Assembly (NCBI RefSeq): GCF_022810305.1 | Contig: NZ_JALGQH010000018.1 | Location: 51,666-115,665, forward strand | DNA length: 64,000 nucleotides | Reading direction: 5' to 3' | Origin: Rhodococcus sp. ARC_M6 | Lineage (GTDB): Bacteria; Actinomycetota; Actinomycetes; Mycobacteriales; Mycobacteriaceae | The notes under the pieces: model-generated | Seen by the model: the letters and a program-made list of their open reading frames with translations, nothing else | The model's database searches: none | Told to the model about the DNA's origin: nothing | In this document: positions 8,424 through 16,709 of the stretch, piece after piece | Numbering within the stretch: position 1 is the stretch's first letter | Layout: every line of letters begins with the position of its first letter | Made by a program: the position numbers and the translations under genes

Positions 8424-9311
8424 CTAGCCGGTCAGACTCAGCAGCCGAGCCGGGTTGTCACACGCCATGGTGCGCAGATCGGTCTCCGACACACCCTCGT
8501 CCCAGAGCGCATTTATGTAGCTCTGCAGTCCTGCACCGGGCTTCGGAACATTACAACTCCAGCCGTAATCGGTGGACACAACTGCCCGGTCCGGCCCGAT
8601 CAGCTTGATCGCTTCGATCACATTGCCGAACGAGGACGGAGCACCCATGCAGGTGTGAGCGGTCAACTCGATGAACGCGCCCAGGTCGGCAAGCTCCAGG
8701 GTCTCCTGAACATTCAGCCGGGGTCCTGTCGTTTCATGCATGGCATGCGTGACCAACAGGTTTCCGCGCGAACCGAATTCACGCGACACGGCAAAATGTT
8801 CCGCCTTCGAGATATGACCGGTAGCGAGGACTCCCCCGTGTTCGATCACGAGATCCATGATTGTCCGAACCTCGGGAAGGAGTTCGCCGTCGTTGTCGAC
8901 TACACGCAAACCCTCGGTGATACCGAAGAACTTCTCCACCGTGACCGGCGCATCCTGCTGTGCCGAGATCGTGGGAAGCCACACCACCTGGGCTCCGTTG
9001 CGCAGCGCCACCTCCACCGCGTGTGGATTCAACCCGCCCACTGGATGATCACAGCAGATACCGGCAATGGTACGAACCCCGGGGACTGCCTTGTTGGCGA
9101 GGTACGCGGCTGTCGTCGAAGGAAATTCGTGGGCTTTCAATACGATTGCCTTCATTCCCAGTGTTTCCGCCTCGGCCGCAGCCTCGATCGGGTCCACACT
9201 GTGCGGCACCTTCGCGAGCTTTTCTACGAGCGGCTCCGGGCCGAAATGGCAATGCATATCAATCGCGTCTTCCAAATGAATGGGAGAGGATCCCGAATCA
9301 CGTTGCGCCAT
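8424..9311 (-). CDS. Amidohydrolase-superfamily protein (DUF6282-like)
   Basis: 295 residues starting at an ATG preceded by GGAG. The N-terminal IDMHCHFGPEPL has the HxH metal pair of the amidohydrolase TIM barrel. Later come KAIVLKAHEFPS (candidate bridging Lys and third His), ICCDHPVGGLNPHAV, GVLATGHISKAEH, LVTHAMHE and a C-terminal VVSTDYGW with the Asp expected at the end of strand 8. The metal-ligand set H-x-H, K, H, H, D therefore appears complete, so it is probably an active metal-dependent hydrolase or decarboxylase. DUF6282 members have no established substrate. It sits between the SDR pair and the TRAP binding protein in one orientation. A role in ring or lactone hydrolysis is inference. 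Confidence 0.75.
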   Translation of the reverse strand: MAQRDSGSSPIHLEDAIDMHCHFGPEPLVEKLAKVPHSVDPIEAAAEAETLGMKAIVLKAHEFPSTTAAYLANKAVPGVRTIAGICCDHPVGGLNPHAVEVALRNGAQVVWLPTISAQQDAPVTVEKFFGITEGLRVVDNDGELLPEVRTIMDLVIEHGGVLATGHISKAEHFAVSREFGSRGNLLVTHAMHETTGPRLNVQETLELADLGAFIELTAHTCMGAPSSFGNVIEAIKLIGPDRAVVSTDYGWSCNVPKPGAGLQSYINALWDEGVSETDLRTMACDNPARLLSLTG

Positions 9312-9355
9312 ATGCTGCTACTCCATTCCATTACATGGATATCGAAATACGAAAG

Positions 9356-9398
9356 CCCGAGCCTGGTTCACACGTTGTGAGTGCGAACCCGACTCGGG
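9356..9398 (-). terminator. Imperfect hairpin after the TRAP binding-protein gene
   Basis: CCCGAG...GGTTC pairs with GAACC...CTCGGG (9356-9398) with internal mismatches. It lies 37 bases downstream of the minus-strand dctP stop and before the DUF6282 gene, which may therefore be expressed separately. Confidence 0.4.
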
Positions 9399-9435
9399 AG
9401 TTCATCCAAGACTCATATCAGCGCCGCTTGTTCGA

Positions 9436-10719
9436 TCAGGAAGGCCGATTAGGGAGCAGGACCTCTTCGTAGAACTTGTCCACGAATGGGCCGATGTCAA
9501 TCTTGCCTGGTGCATACCAGTCAGCGAAGCCGTTGTAGTCAGTCTCGTTGGTGTATCCGAGCTCGGTGACGATCTTGGACCACTTGTCAGCGAGTTCCTT
9601 GGCATTGGCTGCGAACTGTGCACCGTCCTCGAAGGTGGAATTCTTCGACACATCCGCCAGGATGCCGGCGTTGGTCTCCTGCAACTTCGCACGAAGTGCT
9701 GGATCGAATGCCTGCACCGAGCCACCTGCTGCCCGTACTGCCTGAACTGCCTCAACCGTAATCGGCCAGATCTTGTCTTCAATGCTGCCAGAGATGAAGG
9801 TCTCCATGCGATCCCAGAGCAACTGTTGCGCCACCAAAGGCAGTCCGTCCCAGACGCCTTGGTTGATAACCATGTTTCCGGTCGGCACCGCCAAGCCTGC
9901 ATCGGGGTCGATGACGACCTGATGTGCGGCCTCGATAAATCCGCCCAAGATTCCCACAGCCGGACTCGACATGCTGCAGTCAATTACACCGCGCTGAAGT
10001 GCTTCGTACAGTTCGGTGTAGGCCACCGAAGTTGCGTTGCCACCTATCGACTTCACCTGCTGCGTCCCCGCGGTGTTGCCCACCGAGATGTTGGCGCCGT
10101 TGATTTCGGAAGGCGTGATCCGTTCCTTCGTACAGAACAGCGCATTCACGCCGGCATTGTAGGACGGAAACATCAGCTTCATGCCCTTGTCTTCGAATTC
10201 CGCGACTATCTCGGGAGTATTGAAGGCAAGTTCAGGTGCCCATGCGTTGGACTGCAAGGTACCGGTCACGACCGATTGATCCGAGAGGACACTGGTTTCA
10301 AGTAGCGCCGCCGTGGCCGGGAATTCCTTGGGCTCATAGATTGCGACAACCTGACCGATGTCGAGACGTCCGTCCCGCACCGCGTCATCGATCTGAGCGG
10401 CCTTGGCAATAGCGTCCGAGTACGCAATATCGAACTTGATCTTGCCGTCGGACCATTCCTCGACAGACTTCAGGTAGTTCTCCAAAAATGCACCTGCGGT
10501 CGATCCCGCTGCGCCCGGCGATTGGGTGTGGAGCGTGATCTGGTCGATGTCCGCGAAAGCAGCCTGGTACTCCTCCTTGGAAGCCCCGTATGACAGTCCT
10601 TCGCCACTCCCTGAATTGCCGCCACCGGATTCAGCACAACCTGTGAGAGCAATAGCCCCCACAGTTGCCAGGGCACCGAAACGCAACAACGCCTTCGGCT
10701 TGTCCTCGAACATCCTCAC
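9436..10719 (-). CDS. dctP: TRAP transporter solute-binding lipoprotein (DctP)
   Basis: 427-residue extracytoplasmic binding protein of a TRAP transporter. The N-terminus has a basic region, a hydrophobic stretch and the lipobox LTGC (Cys about residue 28). It is thus anchored to the outer face of the membrane, as expected in a Gram-positive-type envelope. The mature part shows the two-lobe DctP pattern, including FLENYLKSVEEWSDGKIKF, VAIYEPKEFPATAALLET, and the central helix region around NGANISVGNTAGTQQVKSIG. The GTG at 10719 is preferred, with AAGGAG five bases upstream; an ATG at 10713 is the alternative. DctP proteins bind carboxylates. The two membrane subunits are encoded 0.7-3.3 kb away, with an SDR in between. 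The gene has its own promoter (10853-10881). Confidence 0.88.
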   Translation of the reverse strand: MRMFEDKPKALLRFGALATVGAIALTGCAESGGGNSGSGEGLSYGASKEEYQAAFADIDQITLHTQSPGAAGSTAGAFLENYLKSVEEWSDGKIKFDIAYSDAIAKAAQIDDAVRDGRLDIGQVVAIYEPKEFPATAALLETSVLSDQSVVTGTLQSNAWAPELAFNTPEIVAEFEDKGMKLMFPSYNAGVNALFCTKERITPSEINGANISVGNTAGTQQVKSIGGNATSVAYTELYEALQRGVIDCSMSSPAVGILGGFIEAAHQVVIDPDAGLAVPTGNMVINQGVWDGLPLVAQQLLWDRMETFISGSIEDKIWPITVEAVQAVRAAGGSVQAFDPALRAKLQETNAGILADVSKNSTFEDGAQFAANAKELADKWSKIVTELGYTNETDYNGFADWYAPGKIDIGPFVDKFYEEVLLPNRPS

Positions 10720-10852
10720 AGGGACTCCTTCATCGCGGTCCGACCTGGACCTGTATCACTTAGAGGTTCTATTCATCCGCAGCGCAACCAAGGCACATGC
10801 GGACAGCGACGCACGGCATCCATTTCACGTGATTCGCCTCACTTACATGACA

Positions 10853-10881
10853 ATCATGCGTCTAGATTGCCGGAAAGTCAA
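10853..10881 (-). promoter_or_regulatory. Promoter of dctP, twin of the dctQ promoter
   Basis: On the minus strand TTGACT (10881-10876) is followed by 17 bases and CATGAT (10858-10853). The spacer contains GCAATCTAG, also found at the same position in the dctQ promoter at 14105-14133. The identical placement suggests a shared operator read by one regulator. It lies about 130 bases before the GTG start. Confidence 0.6.
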
Positions 10882-11011
10882 GAATTGATGCGAATAATTA
10901 TTCTACTTACGGATCCATCGGCCAATCGTCTCGCCGCATGCCAAAAGGGTACCGAATCCATAGAGGATCCCGCACCCTTCAGCAGATCGAATCATGTTGG
11001 TGCACTGATGT

Positions 11012-11797
11012 TTATTCGGCGGTAACGCCACCGTCGACAAGAATGGCCTGACCGGTCACGTACGACGCGTCGGAGGATGCCAGGAAGGCGACGACCGAGG
11101 CGATCTCCTCCGGCTCACCGTATCGGCCGAGTGGCACGGACAGCGGCTTCGACGGGTTCTTCACTTGCCCCGTGGTGGGTACGAGCGCCGCGGTATTGGC
11201 GGTGAGGTTGGTCTTGACGGCACCTGGGCACACGCTGTTCACGCGAATTCCCTTGGGCGCGTACTCGACAGCAAGCGTTTGAGTCAGCATCTTCACACCG
11301 CCCTTCGACGCACGGTAGGGCGCCAAGCCACCCTGGGTGGCCACGAATGACGAAGTCGATCCGCATGTGACGATCGATCCACGACCTGCCTGCACCATCG
11401 ACGGCAGACAAGCCTGAATTGCAAAGAACGTGCCATTGAGATTGATGTCGAGGACGTTTTGCCACTCTACAATCGGATACTCGTGACTGTCGACGCGGGC
11501 ACCACTGACGCCAGCAGCGGTAAAGACGATGCTGATGGCCCCGAATTGCTCCACAACCTGCGAAGCGATTGATTGCAGCGCATCACTATCGCGCACATCT
11601 GCTCCGAAGGCCACGGCAGTTCCACCCTGCGATGCGATTTCATCAACCGTACGCTCGGCCGCATCTTTGTGGACATCGATCACGGCCACGCGTGCACCTT
11701 CCGCAGCGAGACGTAGTGCCGAAGATGCGCCAATTCCCGAACCTCCACCGGTCACGAATGCAATCTCACCTTCGAGCCTGCGCACTGTCATCGTCAT
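11012..11797 (-). CDS. Short-chain dehydrogenase/reductase (SDR)
   Basis: 261-residue classical SDR with TGGGSGIG, VIDVH (Asp, NAD preference), TAAGVSG in place of NNAG, TCGSTSSF with the Ser region, YRASK, CPGAVKTNL and the ending ILVDGGVTAE. The ATG at 11797 follows GGGAGA. It lies between dctP and the dctQM genes, all on the minus strand, and 93 bases separate it from dctM, so read-through from the dctQ promoter is likely. Its position inside the uptake locus suggests that it acts on the imported compound or an early intermediate. Confidence 0.85.
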   Translation of the reverse strand: MTMTVRRLEGEIAFVTGGGSGIGASSALRLAAEGARVAVIDVHKDAAERTVDEIASQGGTAVAFGADVRDSDALQSIASQVVEQFGAISIVFTAAGVSGARVDSHEYPIVEWQNVLDINLNGTFFAIQACLPSMVQAGRGSIVTCGSTSSFVATQGGLAPYRASKGGVKMLTQTLAVEYAPKGIRVNSVCPGAVKTNLTANTAALVPTTGQVKNPSKPLSVPLGRYGEPEEIASVVAFLASSDASYVTGQAILVDGGVTAE

Positions 11798-11890
11798 TGA
11801 AATCTCCCATTCATCGATCTTCGTGACTCTGCCCTACCTGCGGGCCTTTCCTAACTGCATCCGGAACGAATTCACCACCGCGACAAGGTT

Positions 11891-13411
11891 TTAACCTGCG
11901 CCTCGATCAGGAAGGAAAGTGGCGATCTCCGGGAAGAAGATCAGGATCAGGATCACGATCACCGCCATGGGCAGGAACCACCCGGCAGCGACAAAAACAT
12001 CCTTGAGAGAAATCGGAGTACCAAGGTTGACTTTGGGATCCTTGACCAGTGAGTGCACGATCATCGACAGAATTCCCACCGGCGGGCTGATCACGGCGAG
12101 TTCACACATGAAGACGACAAACGCGCCGTACCAGAGTAGTGAAATATCCAGGGTGGCCAACGTCGGGATCAGAATCGGCACGGTCAGAACCATCATCGCC
12201 AGCGAGTCCATGAACGCACCGAGGAAGAGATACACGACCATCATCATCAGGAGGAACTGCACACGTCCGAGATTCATATCGGCGACGAGGTCGGCGAATC
12301 CGTTGCTGATGCCGGTCAGGGTCATCATGCGCGAGAGAATGGCGACACCCACCAAAAGCATGAAGATTGCGCCGACAGTTGCCACGGCGCCAAGGGAAGC
12401 CTCCGACACCGCAGCCCAAGCCCCACCCTTGCGCTTCCAGATAACCAAGACGATGAGCGATGCAAGTGCCGCAACGGCACCGGCTTCGGTCGCCGTGAAA
12501 AGACCGGAGAACATGCCGTAGGTGATGATGAAGACGATCAGCGGCACTGGCCAGATGTTCACCAGACTGTCGAAGCGGCCGCGCCAACTCGTCTTGACGA
12601 TCGACGACGGATCGGCGGCACTGGGGTCGATACCCTTACCGAACTTGGCAAAGACCACGATCATGATCGTGAACATGACCATCACCAGCAGACCCGGTCC
12701 GACGCCCGCCATCAACTGCTTGCCAACCGGCACCTCGGCGATGCCCGCGTACAGCACCATCAGAATGCTCGGGGGGATCAACTGCCCGGGCAGGCTCGCA
12801 ACGAGAACCGCGCCAACTGCCAAGTGCTTGCTGTACCCGGCCTTCAGCATCTCCGGAACGCCGATGCGCGCGAGTGCGTACACCGTGCCGGTGGTGGATC
12901 CACTGACTGCGCCCAGCCCCGCTCCGGCAAGGTTTGTACCCGCTGCAAGTCCGCCGGGAAGCCAACCGAGCCACTGACGTCCGGCCCCGTAGAGACTTTC
13001 GGTCAAGCCGGACTTCCACAGAAACAATCCCATCAGGATGAACATCGGCAGGACACTCAGAGTCCAGCTGGCGACCTCGTCATAGGGCACAGTGGCGAAG
13101 ATCGTCTCGACCACCTTGGGACCACGCATCGAATACATGGCAGCCAGGGATGGCACGATCATCGCGATCGCGACCGGTAGACGCAAGAAGATCAGCATCA
13201 CCATCGAGACGATGGCTGCAATCCCGATCGCCTCCGACTTGAGCGGCAAGAAAATTGCAACACTCGAAATGACCGCGGCGGCTACGAACACACTGAAAGT
13301 GATCCATGACCGGTAGGCGATCTTCTTGTTCGGTCCTACGAACGAGTCCGGCTTACGCCCTGACTCCTCCGAAGATATCTTCTCGAGTTCGATCTCAGGA
13401 ACAGTGGTCAT
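11891..13411 (-). CDS. dctM: TRAP transporter large permease (DctM)
   Basis: 506-residue integral membrane protein, the ion-coupled transport subunit of a TRAP system. About a dozen hydrophobic helices are visible, starting near residue 35, with typical DctM loop motifs such as GLTESLYGAGRQWLGWLPGG, TGTVYALARIGVPEML and PPSILMVLYAGIAEVPVG. TRAP carriers import carboxylates using a sodium or proton gradient. The N-terminal 30 residues are charged and cytoplasmic. The ATG overlaps the dctQ stop by four bases (ATGA), so translation is coupled. DctM, DctQ and the DctP lipoprotein together make one importer. Confidence 0.92.
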   Translation of the reverse strand: MTTVPEIELEKISSEESGRKPDSFVGPNKKIAYRSWITFSVFVAAAVISSVAIFLPLKSEAIGIAAIVSMVMLIFLRLPVAIAMIVPSLAAMYSMRGPKVVETIFATVPYDEVASWTLSVLPMFILMGLFLWKSGLTESLYGAGRQWLGWLPGGLAAGTNLAGAGLGAVSGSTTGTVYALARIGVPEMLKAGYSKHLAVGAVLVASLPGQLIPPSILMVLYAGIAEVPVGKQLMAGVGPGLLVMVMFTIMIVVFAKFGKGIDPSAADPSSIVKTSWRGRFDSLVNIWPVPLIVFIITYGMFSGLFTATEAGAVAALASLIVLVIWKRKGGAWAAVSEASLGAVATVGAIFMLLVGVAILSRMMTLTGISNGFADLVADMNLGRVQFLLMMMVVYLFLGAFMDSLAMMVLTVPILIPTLATLDISLLWYGAFVVFMCELAVISPPVGILSMIVHSLVKDPKVNLGTPISLKDVFVAAGWFLPMAVIVILILIFFPEIATFLPDRGAG

Positions 13412-14019
13412 TTTGTTTCCACCTCAGCTGAATCAGGGGTGTGGGAAGACTCCGCATCGGTCAATGGCTCAGCATCCGCTTCGGTGAATCGCGCTTCGTC
13501 CGCTTCGTTCGCCGAAACGAGTTCCTCGACAGTGTCCGGACGCATAATCGATCGGTACGCCGCGTATCCGAATTGCGCTGTGAGACTCGCGAAGACCAAT
13601 GGAACAAGGAACATGACCGGCCAGGAGATCAGCGTACTGACTCCCGCTGTCTTACCAATCTTGGCCGAGTGCTGCGCTTCTCCCCATCCATACCAAGCAA
13701 ATCCAGCCATCACCACCGCAGTGATGATGTATCCGATACCCAACACCCACGGTCGCGTCACTGGCGGCAACTTGTCAAAGATCAGGTCTGCGGTGATGTG
13801 TTCGTTGCGCGCCTGTGCCGCGACGAATCCGAGCAGCGCGATGATCGGGACGTACCAGTACTGGGTCAATTCCAGTGTGTGATTGATCGGGGCGCCGCCC
13901 AGAGAACGCAGCAACGCGTTGGCTGCGATGTGCACCATCATCAGGAATGTGACGATGACGGCGGGCACCTCGATCAGTAAGAGAAGGCGACTTTCACGCC
14001 CCGCGCTCGATGCGCTCAT
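13408..14019 (-). CDS. dctQ: TRAP transporter small permease (DctQ)
   Basis: 203-residue small membrane subunit with four hydrophobic segments (about residues 12-34, 45-65, 85-105 and 128-150). It has the conserved NHTLELTQYWYVPIIALLGF region of DctQ proteins. DctQ supports DctM in the membrane. The ATG at 14019 has GGAG eight bases upstream and begins just before the first helix; a GTG at 14058 would add 13 residues with a poor ribosome site. The C-terminal 45 residues are acidic (many Glu and Asp) and not part of the common fold. It is the first gene of the dctQM unit, with its promoter at 14105-14133. Confidence 0.88.
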   Translation of the reverse strand: MSASSAGRESRLLLLIEVPAVIVTFLMMVHIAANALLRSLGGAPINHTLELTQYWYVPIIALLGFVAAQARNEHITADLIFDKLPPVTRPWVLGIGYIITAVVMAGFAWYGWGEAQHSAKIGKTAGVSTLISWPVMFLVPLVFASLTAQFGYAAYRSIMRPDTVEELVSANEADEARFTEADAEPLTDAESSHTPDSAEVETK

Positions 14020-14104
14020 GGTCCATACTCCAAACTGCCTGTCAGCGGTGGATAACACCAGCTAACTCATAAGCTCTTCGTGATTCGAGTCACGACCAAT
14101 GAAT

Positions 14105-14133
14105 ATCATTCGCCTAGATTGCGTCAGAGTCAA
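14105..14133 (-). promoter_or_regulatory. Promoter of dctQM
   Basis: Minus-strand TTGACT (14133-14128), 17-base spacer, AATGAT (14110-14105). The spacer shares GCAATCTAG and the -35 with the dctP promoter at 10853-10881, and a TATCAT/AATCAT core overlaps both -10 elements. This supports co-regulation of the split transporter. Confidence 0.6.
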
Positions 14134-14233
14134 GATCTATGAGGATCATTTTCATAAAATACGGTTCGCGCTCTTTCCACGATCGAGCATTCCAGGAGCC
14201 GAAAGGTGCTCGGCGCAGACGCCTCACCAACAC

Positions 14234-14278
14234 AACGATCGGCTGCACGTCCTCCAAAAGGGCGCGCAGCCGATCGTT
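14234..14278 (-). terminator. Hairpin terminator after the acyl-CoA dehydrogenase pair
   Basis: Perfect 13-base inverted repeat (AACGATCGGCTGC at 14234-14246, complement at 14266-14278), 27 bases beyond the stop of the minus-strand gene at 14305. It probably ends the operon that begins at 19532. Confidence 0.65.
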
Positions 14279-14304
14279 TGTAACACGAAAAATCTTGCGT
14301 TAGT

Positions 14305-15402
14305 TCAGATTCCGACCAAGTCAGCCAACTCCGCACGATGTTGATTACTATTGCCGAAGATCGGTTCGACTGCCTTGGCGCGCCGGAAGAACAGATGCGG
14401 ATCAGCTTCCCAGGTGAAACCGATACCGCCATGAACCTGAATATTCGTACTCGCACACAGTGTCAGGCACTCGGAAGCCTGCCCCTTGGCCATGATTGCC
14501 GCCCTCAGGAACTCGTCATTGTCATGCTCGGCGCACATCGACGCGTACATGACCGTAGCCTGAGCCGCATCGATCGAAATCGCCATGTCCGCACATTTGT
14601 GTTTGACCGCCTGGAACGAGCCGATCACGCGGTTGAACTGAACGCGCTGCTTCGCGTACTCGACAGCCATGTTGAGTGCCGCTTCCGCAGCCCCGAGCGC
14701 TTCGTTTGCGAGCAGTGTACGCACCACGCCGATAACCCGCTCGATCGATCGCACGTCGGCGCCGAGCAACTGAGCCGGGGCGTCGTTCAACTCGACCGTT
14801 GCAACTGGGCGAGTGAAGTCGAGCGAGTCGCGTCCCGTAATCGCTACCCCGGCCGAATCTGCCGCCACCACATACAGTGCCACCGCACCACCGTCCGGCG
14901 TCACTGCCGGAACAACCAACAGATCGGCAATGTGACCGAACGCAACGTAGTCGAGTCGGCCCGTCAACTTCGGCGCATCCCCCGTCGCACGCACCAACGC
15001 GACGTCTACCTCGACGTCCTTGGTTCCGGCAAGTGCGAGCGAGCCGATGACACTGCCGTCCAACAACTTCGGAAGCAGATCCCGCTTCTGCGTGGCACTT
15101 CCCAAGCACAGAATCGCTTCAATTGCGCCGGCGGTCGCGATCATCGGCACCGGCGTCAGCGCCCGACCCAATTCCTGTGCCACGATTGCGGTTTCGAGGA
15201 AACTGAATCCTCCTCCACCGAACTCCTCGGCAACATGCAAACCAGGCACACCCATGTTGGAGGCCAACAACTGCCAGGTCTCGGTGTCATACCCGCCGCC
15301 CAGGGCGATGTCACGAACCTTGGTCATAGGTGCACGTTCGGACAGGAGCCTGCGCAACGAAGTGCGGAACTCGTCCTGGTCCTCGTCGAATGCGAAGTAC
15401 AC
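14305..15402 (-). CDS. Acyl-CoA dehydrogenase, small-subunit type
   Basis: 365-residue ACAD of the shorter type found as the partner in actinobacterial alpha2beta2 enzymes (for example the steroid side-chain dehydrogenases). The N-terminal FDEDQDEFRTSLRRLLSE and EEFGGGGFSFLE are typical. The FAD/substrate loop reads LALAGTKDVEVD rather than the usual TEP.GGSD. Near the C-terminus it has QVHGGIGFTWEADPHLFFRR, followed by EPIFGNSNQHR, where the medium-chain catalytic Glu would lie in YEG. Both key places are thus altered, fitting a structural or FAD-sharing subunit. It is 44 bases downstream of a full-length ACAD, so they are probably one heteromeric enzyme. Confidence 0.82.
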   Translation of the reverse strand: MYFAFDEDQDEFRTSLRRLLSERAPMTKVRDIALGGGYDTETWQLLASNMGVPGLHVAEEFGGGGFSFLETAIVAQELGRALTPVPMIATAGAIEAILCLGSATQKRDLLPKLLDGSVIGSLALAGTKDVEVDVALVRATGDAPKLTGRLDYVAFGHIADLLVVPAVTPDGGAVALYVVAADSAGVAITGRDSLDFTRPVATVELNDAPAQLLGADVRSIERVIGVVRTLLANEALGAAEAALNMAVEYAKQRVQFNRVIGSFQAVKHKCADMAISIDAAQATVMYASMCAEHDNDEFLRAAIMAKGQASECLTLCASTNIQVHGGIGFTWEADPHLFFRRAKAVEPIFGNSNQHRAELADLVGI

Positions 15403-15446
15403 GATGCTCTTCCGTTCTGCCGCCTGAGCGGCGAAAGCGTTTTCGT

Positions 15447-16706
15447 TCAGGCGCTCTTGCGTCGCCCGATGTCCTGGAACGGCCCGCCGTCAAGACGAGG
15501 CTCTTTGGGTAGTCCGAGTAGTTGTTCACCGATGATGTTGCGCTGAACTTGCGAACTGCCGCCGTAGATCGTCGCGGCGCGCGCGTACAGTGCGATGTCG
15601 GTCCAGCAGTTCGACGAATTCTCGGTGCCCGGTTGCGGGGTGACGAGGATGCCTCCGTTGCCCTGGCCTGTCGGCGCCAACGCTTCCAAACCGAGAATCT
15701 CCATTCCCAGTTCGGTGTACCGCTGGAAGAACTCACTCCAGATCACCTTGCTGAAAGATCCGTCGACTCCGGGGACATCGCCGCTGAGCAACTTCGTCAG
15801 CGCCCGATATCCGCGAAACCTCATGGTCTGCACACGCGACCAGCACCACGCCAATTCACTACGAATGTGTGGGTCGTCGGACAGGCCACGTTCACGGGCC
15901 AGTTCGATCATCCGCTCGACCTCACGGCCGAAACGAACTGCGTCGGTGGTCGCGCGCACGCCTCGCTCGAATCCGAGCAGCATGTTGGCAGTGGCCCACC
16001 CACCGTTGACTTCACCGAGCACGTTGGACTTCGCTGTCCGTGCGTCGGTGAAGAACACCTCGTTGAACGCGACGTAGCCGGCGGCATTGACGATCGGTCG
16101 GACCTCTACGCCGGGCTGATCCATCGGTACCAGCAGGAAGGACAGGCCCCGGTGCTTCACTGCGCTCGGGTCGGTACGGACGATCGCGAAGATCCAGTTG
16201 GCGTTGCTACCGGCCGAGGTCCAGGTCTTCTGGCCGTTGATAACCCACTCGTCACCGTCGAGCACTGCTTTGGTTCGCATACCGGCCAGATCAGAGCCTG
16301 CCTCCGGCTCCGAATAGCCCTGGCACCAGACGTGCTCACCGGAGAGCATACGAGGAAGGAAGTAGTCCTTCTGCTCGTCAGTGCCCAGCACGGTGATCGT
16401 ATTTCCCAGCAACTTCAGTCCGAGCGAATCGTTCTCGGTGCCCTCGGGCACCCCGAGTCGCATCAGTTCCTCATTGAGCACAACCTGTTCGAGATCGGAC
16501 AGGCCGCCACCGCCGTATTCTTTCGGCCACGAAACAGCAAGCAAGTTGTTCTCCGAGAGAACCTTTCGCCATACCTTCAAGAATGCAACCTGCTCGGCGT
16601 CCGGAAGCGAGCCGATGCCACGCCAGTCCTCCGGAAGGTTCGATTCGAGCAGAGCCCGGATTTCCGAACGATACTTCTCGGCCTCCGCGGGGTATGTGAT
16701 GTCCAT
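15447..16706 (-). CDS. Acyl-CoA dehydrogenase, large-subunit type
   Basis: 419-residue ACAD with the actinobacterial N-terminus ([33 protein letters not shown]) and an intact FAD loop, [14 protein letters not shown], followed by [14 protein letters not shown]. The C-terminal segment is [19 protein letters not shown], with Gly where medium-chain enzymes have the catalytic Glu, as in isovaleryl-type enzymes that carry the base elsewhere. It is four bases downstream of the tandem CoA-transferase stop-start junction (16706/16710) and followed by the small ACAD at 14305. The two ACADs most likely form an alpha2beta2 enzyme acting on a bulky acyl-CoA made by the CoA-transferase. Confidence 0.87.
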   Translation of the reverse strand: MDITYPAEAEKYRSEIRALLESNLPEDWRGIGSLPDAEQVAFLKVWRKVLSENNLLAVSWPKEYGGGGLSDLEQVVLNEELMRLGVPEGTENDSLGLKLLGNTITVLGTDEQKDYFLPRMLSGEHVWCQGYSEPEAGSDLAGMRTKAVLDGDEWVINGQKTWTSAGSNANWIFAIVRTDPSAVKHRGLSFLLVPMDQPGVEVRPIVNAAGYVAFNEVFFTDARTAKSNVLGEVNGGWATANMLLGFERGVRATTDAVRFGREVERMIELARERGLSDDPHIRSELAWCWSRVQTMRFRGYRALTKLLSGDVPGVDGSFSKVIWSEFFQRYTELGMEILGLEALAPTGQGNGGILVTPQPGTENSSNCWTDIALYARAATIYGGSSQVQRNIIGEQLLGLPKEPRLDGGPFQDIGRRKSA

Positions 16707-16709
16707 GCG

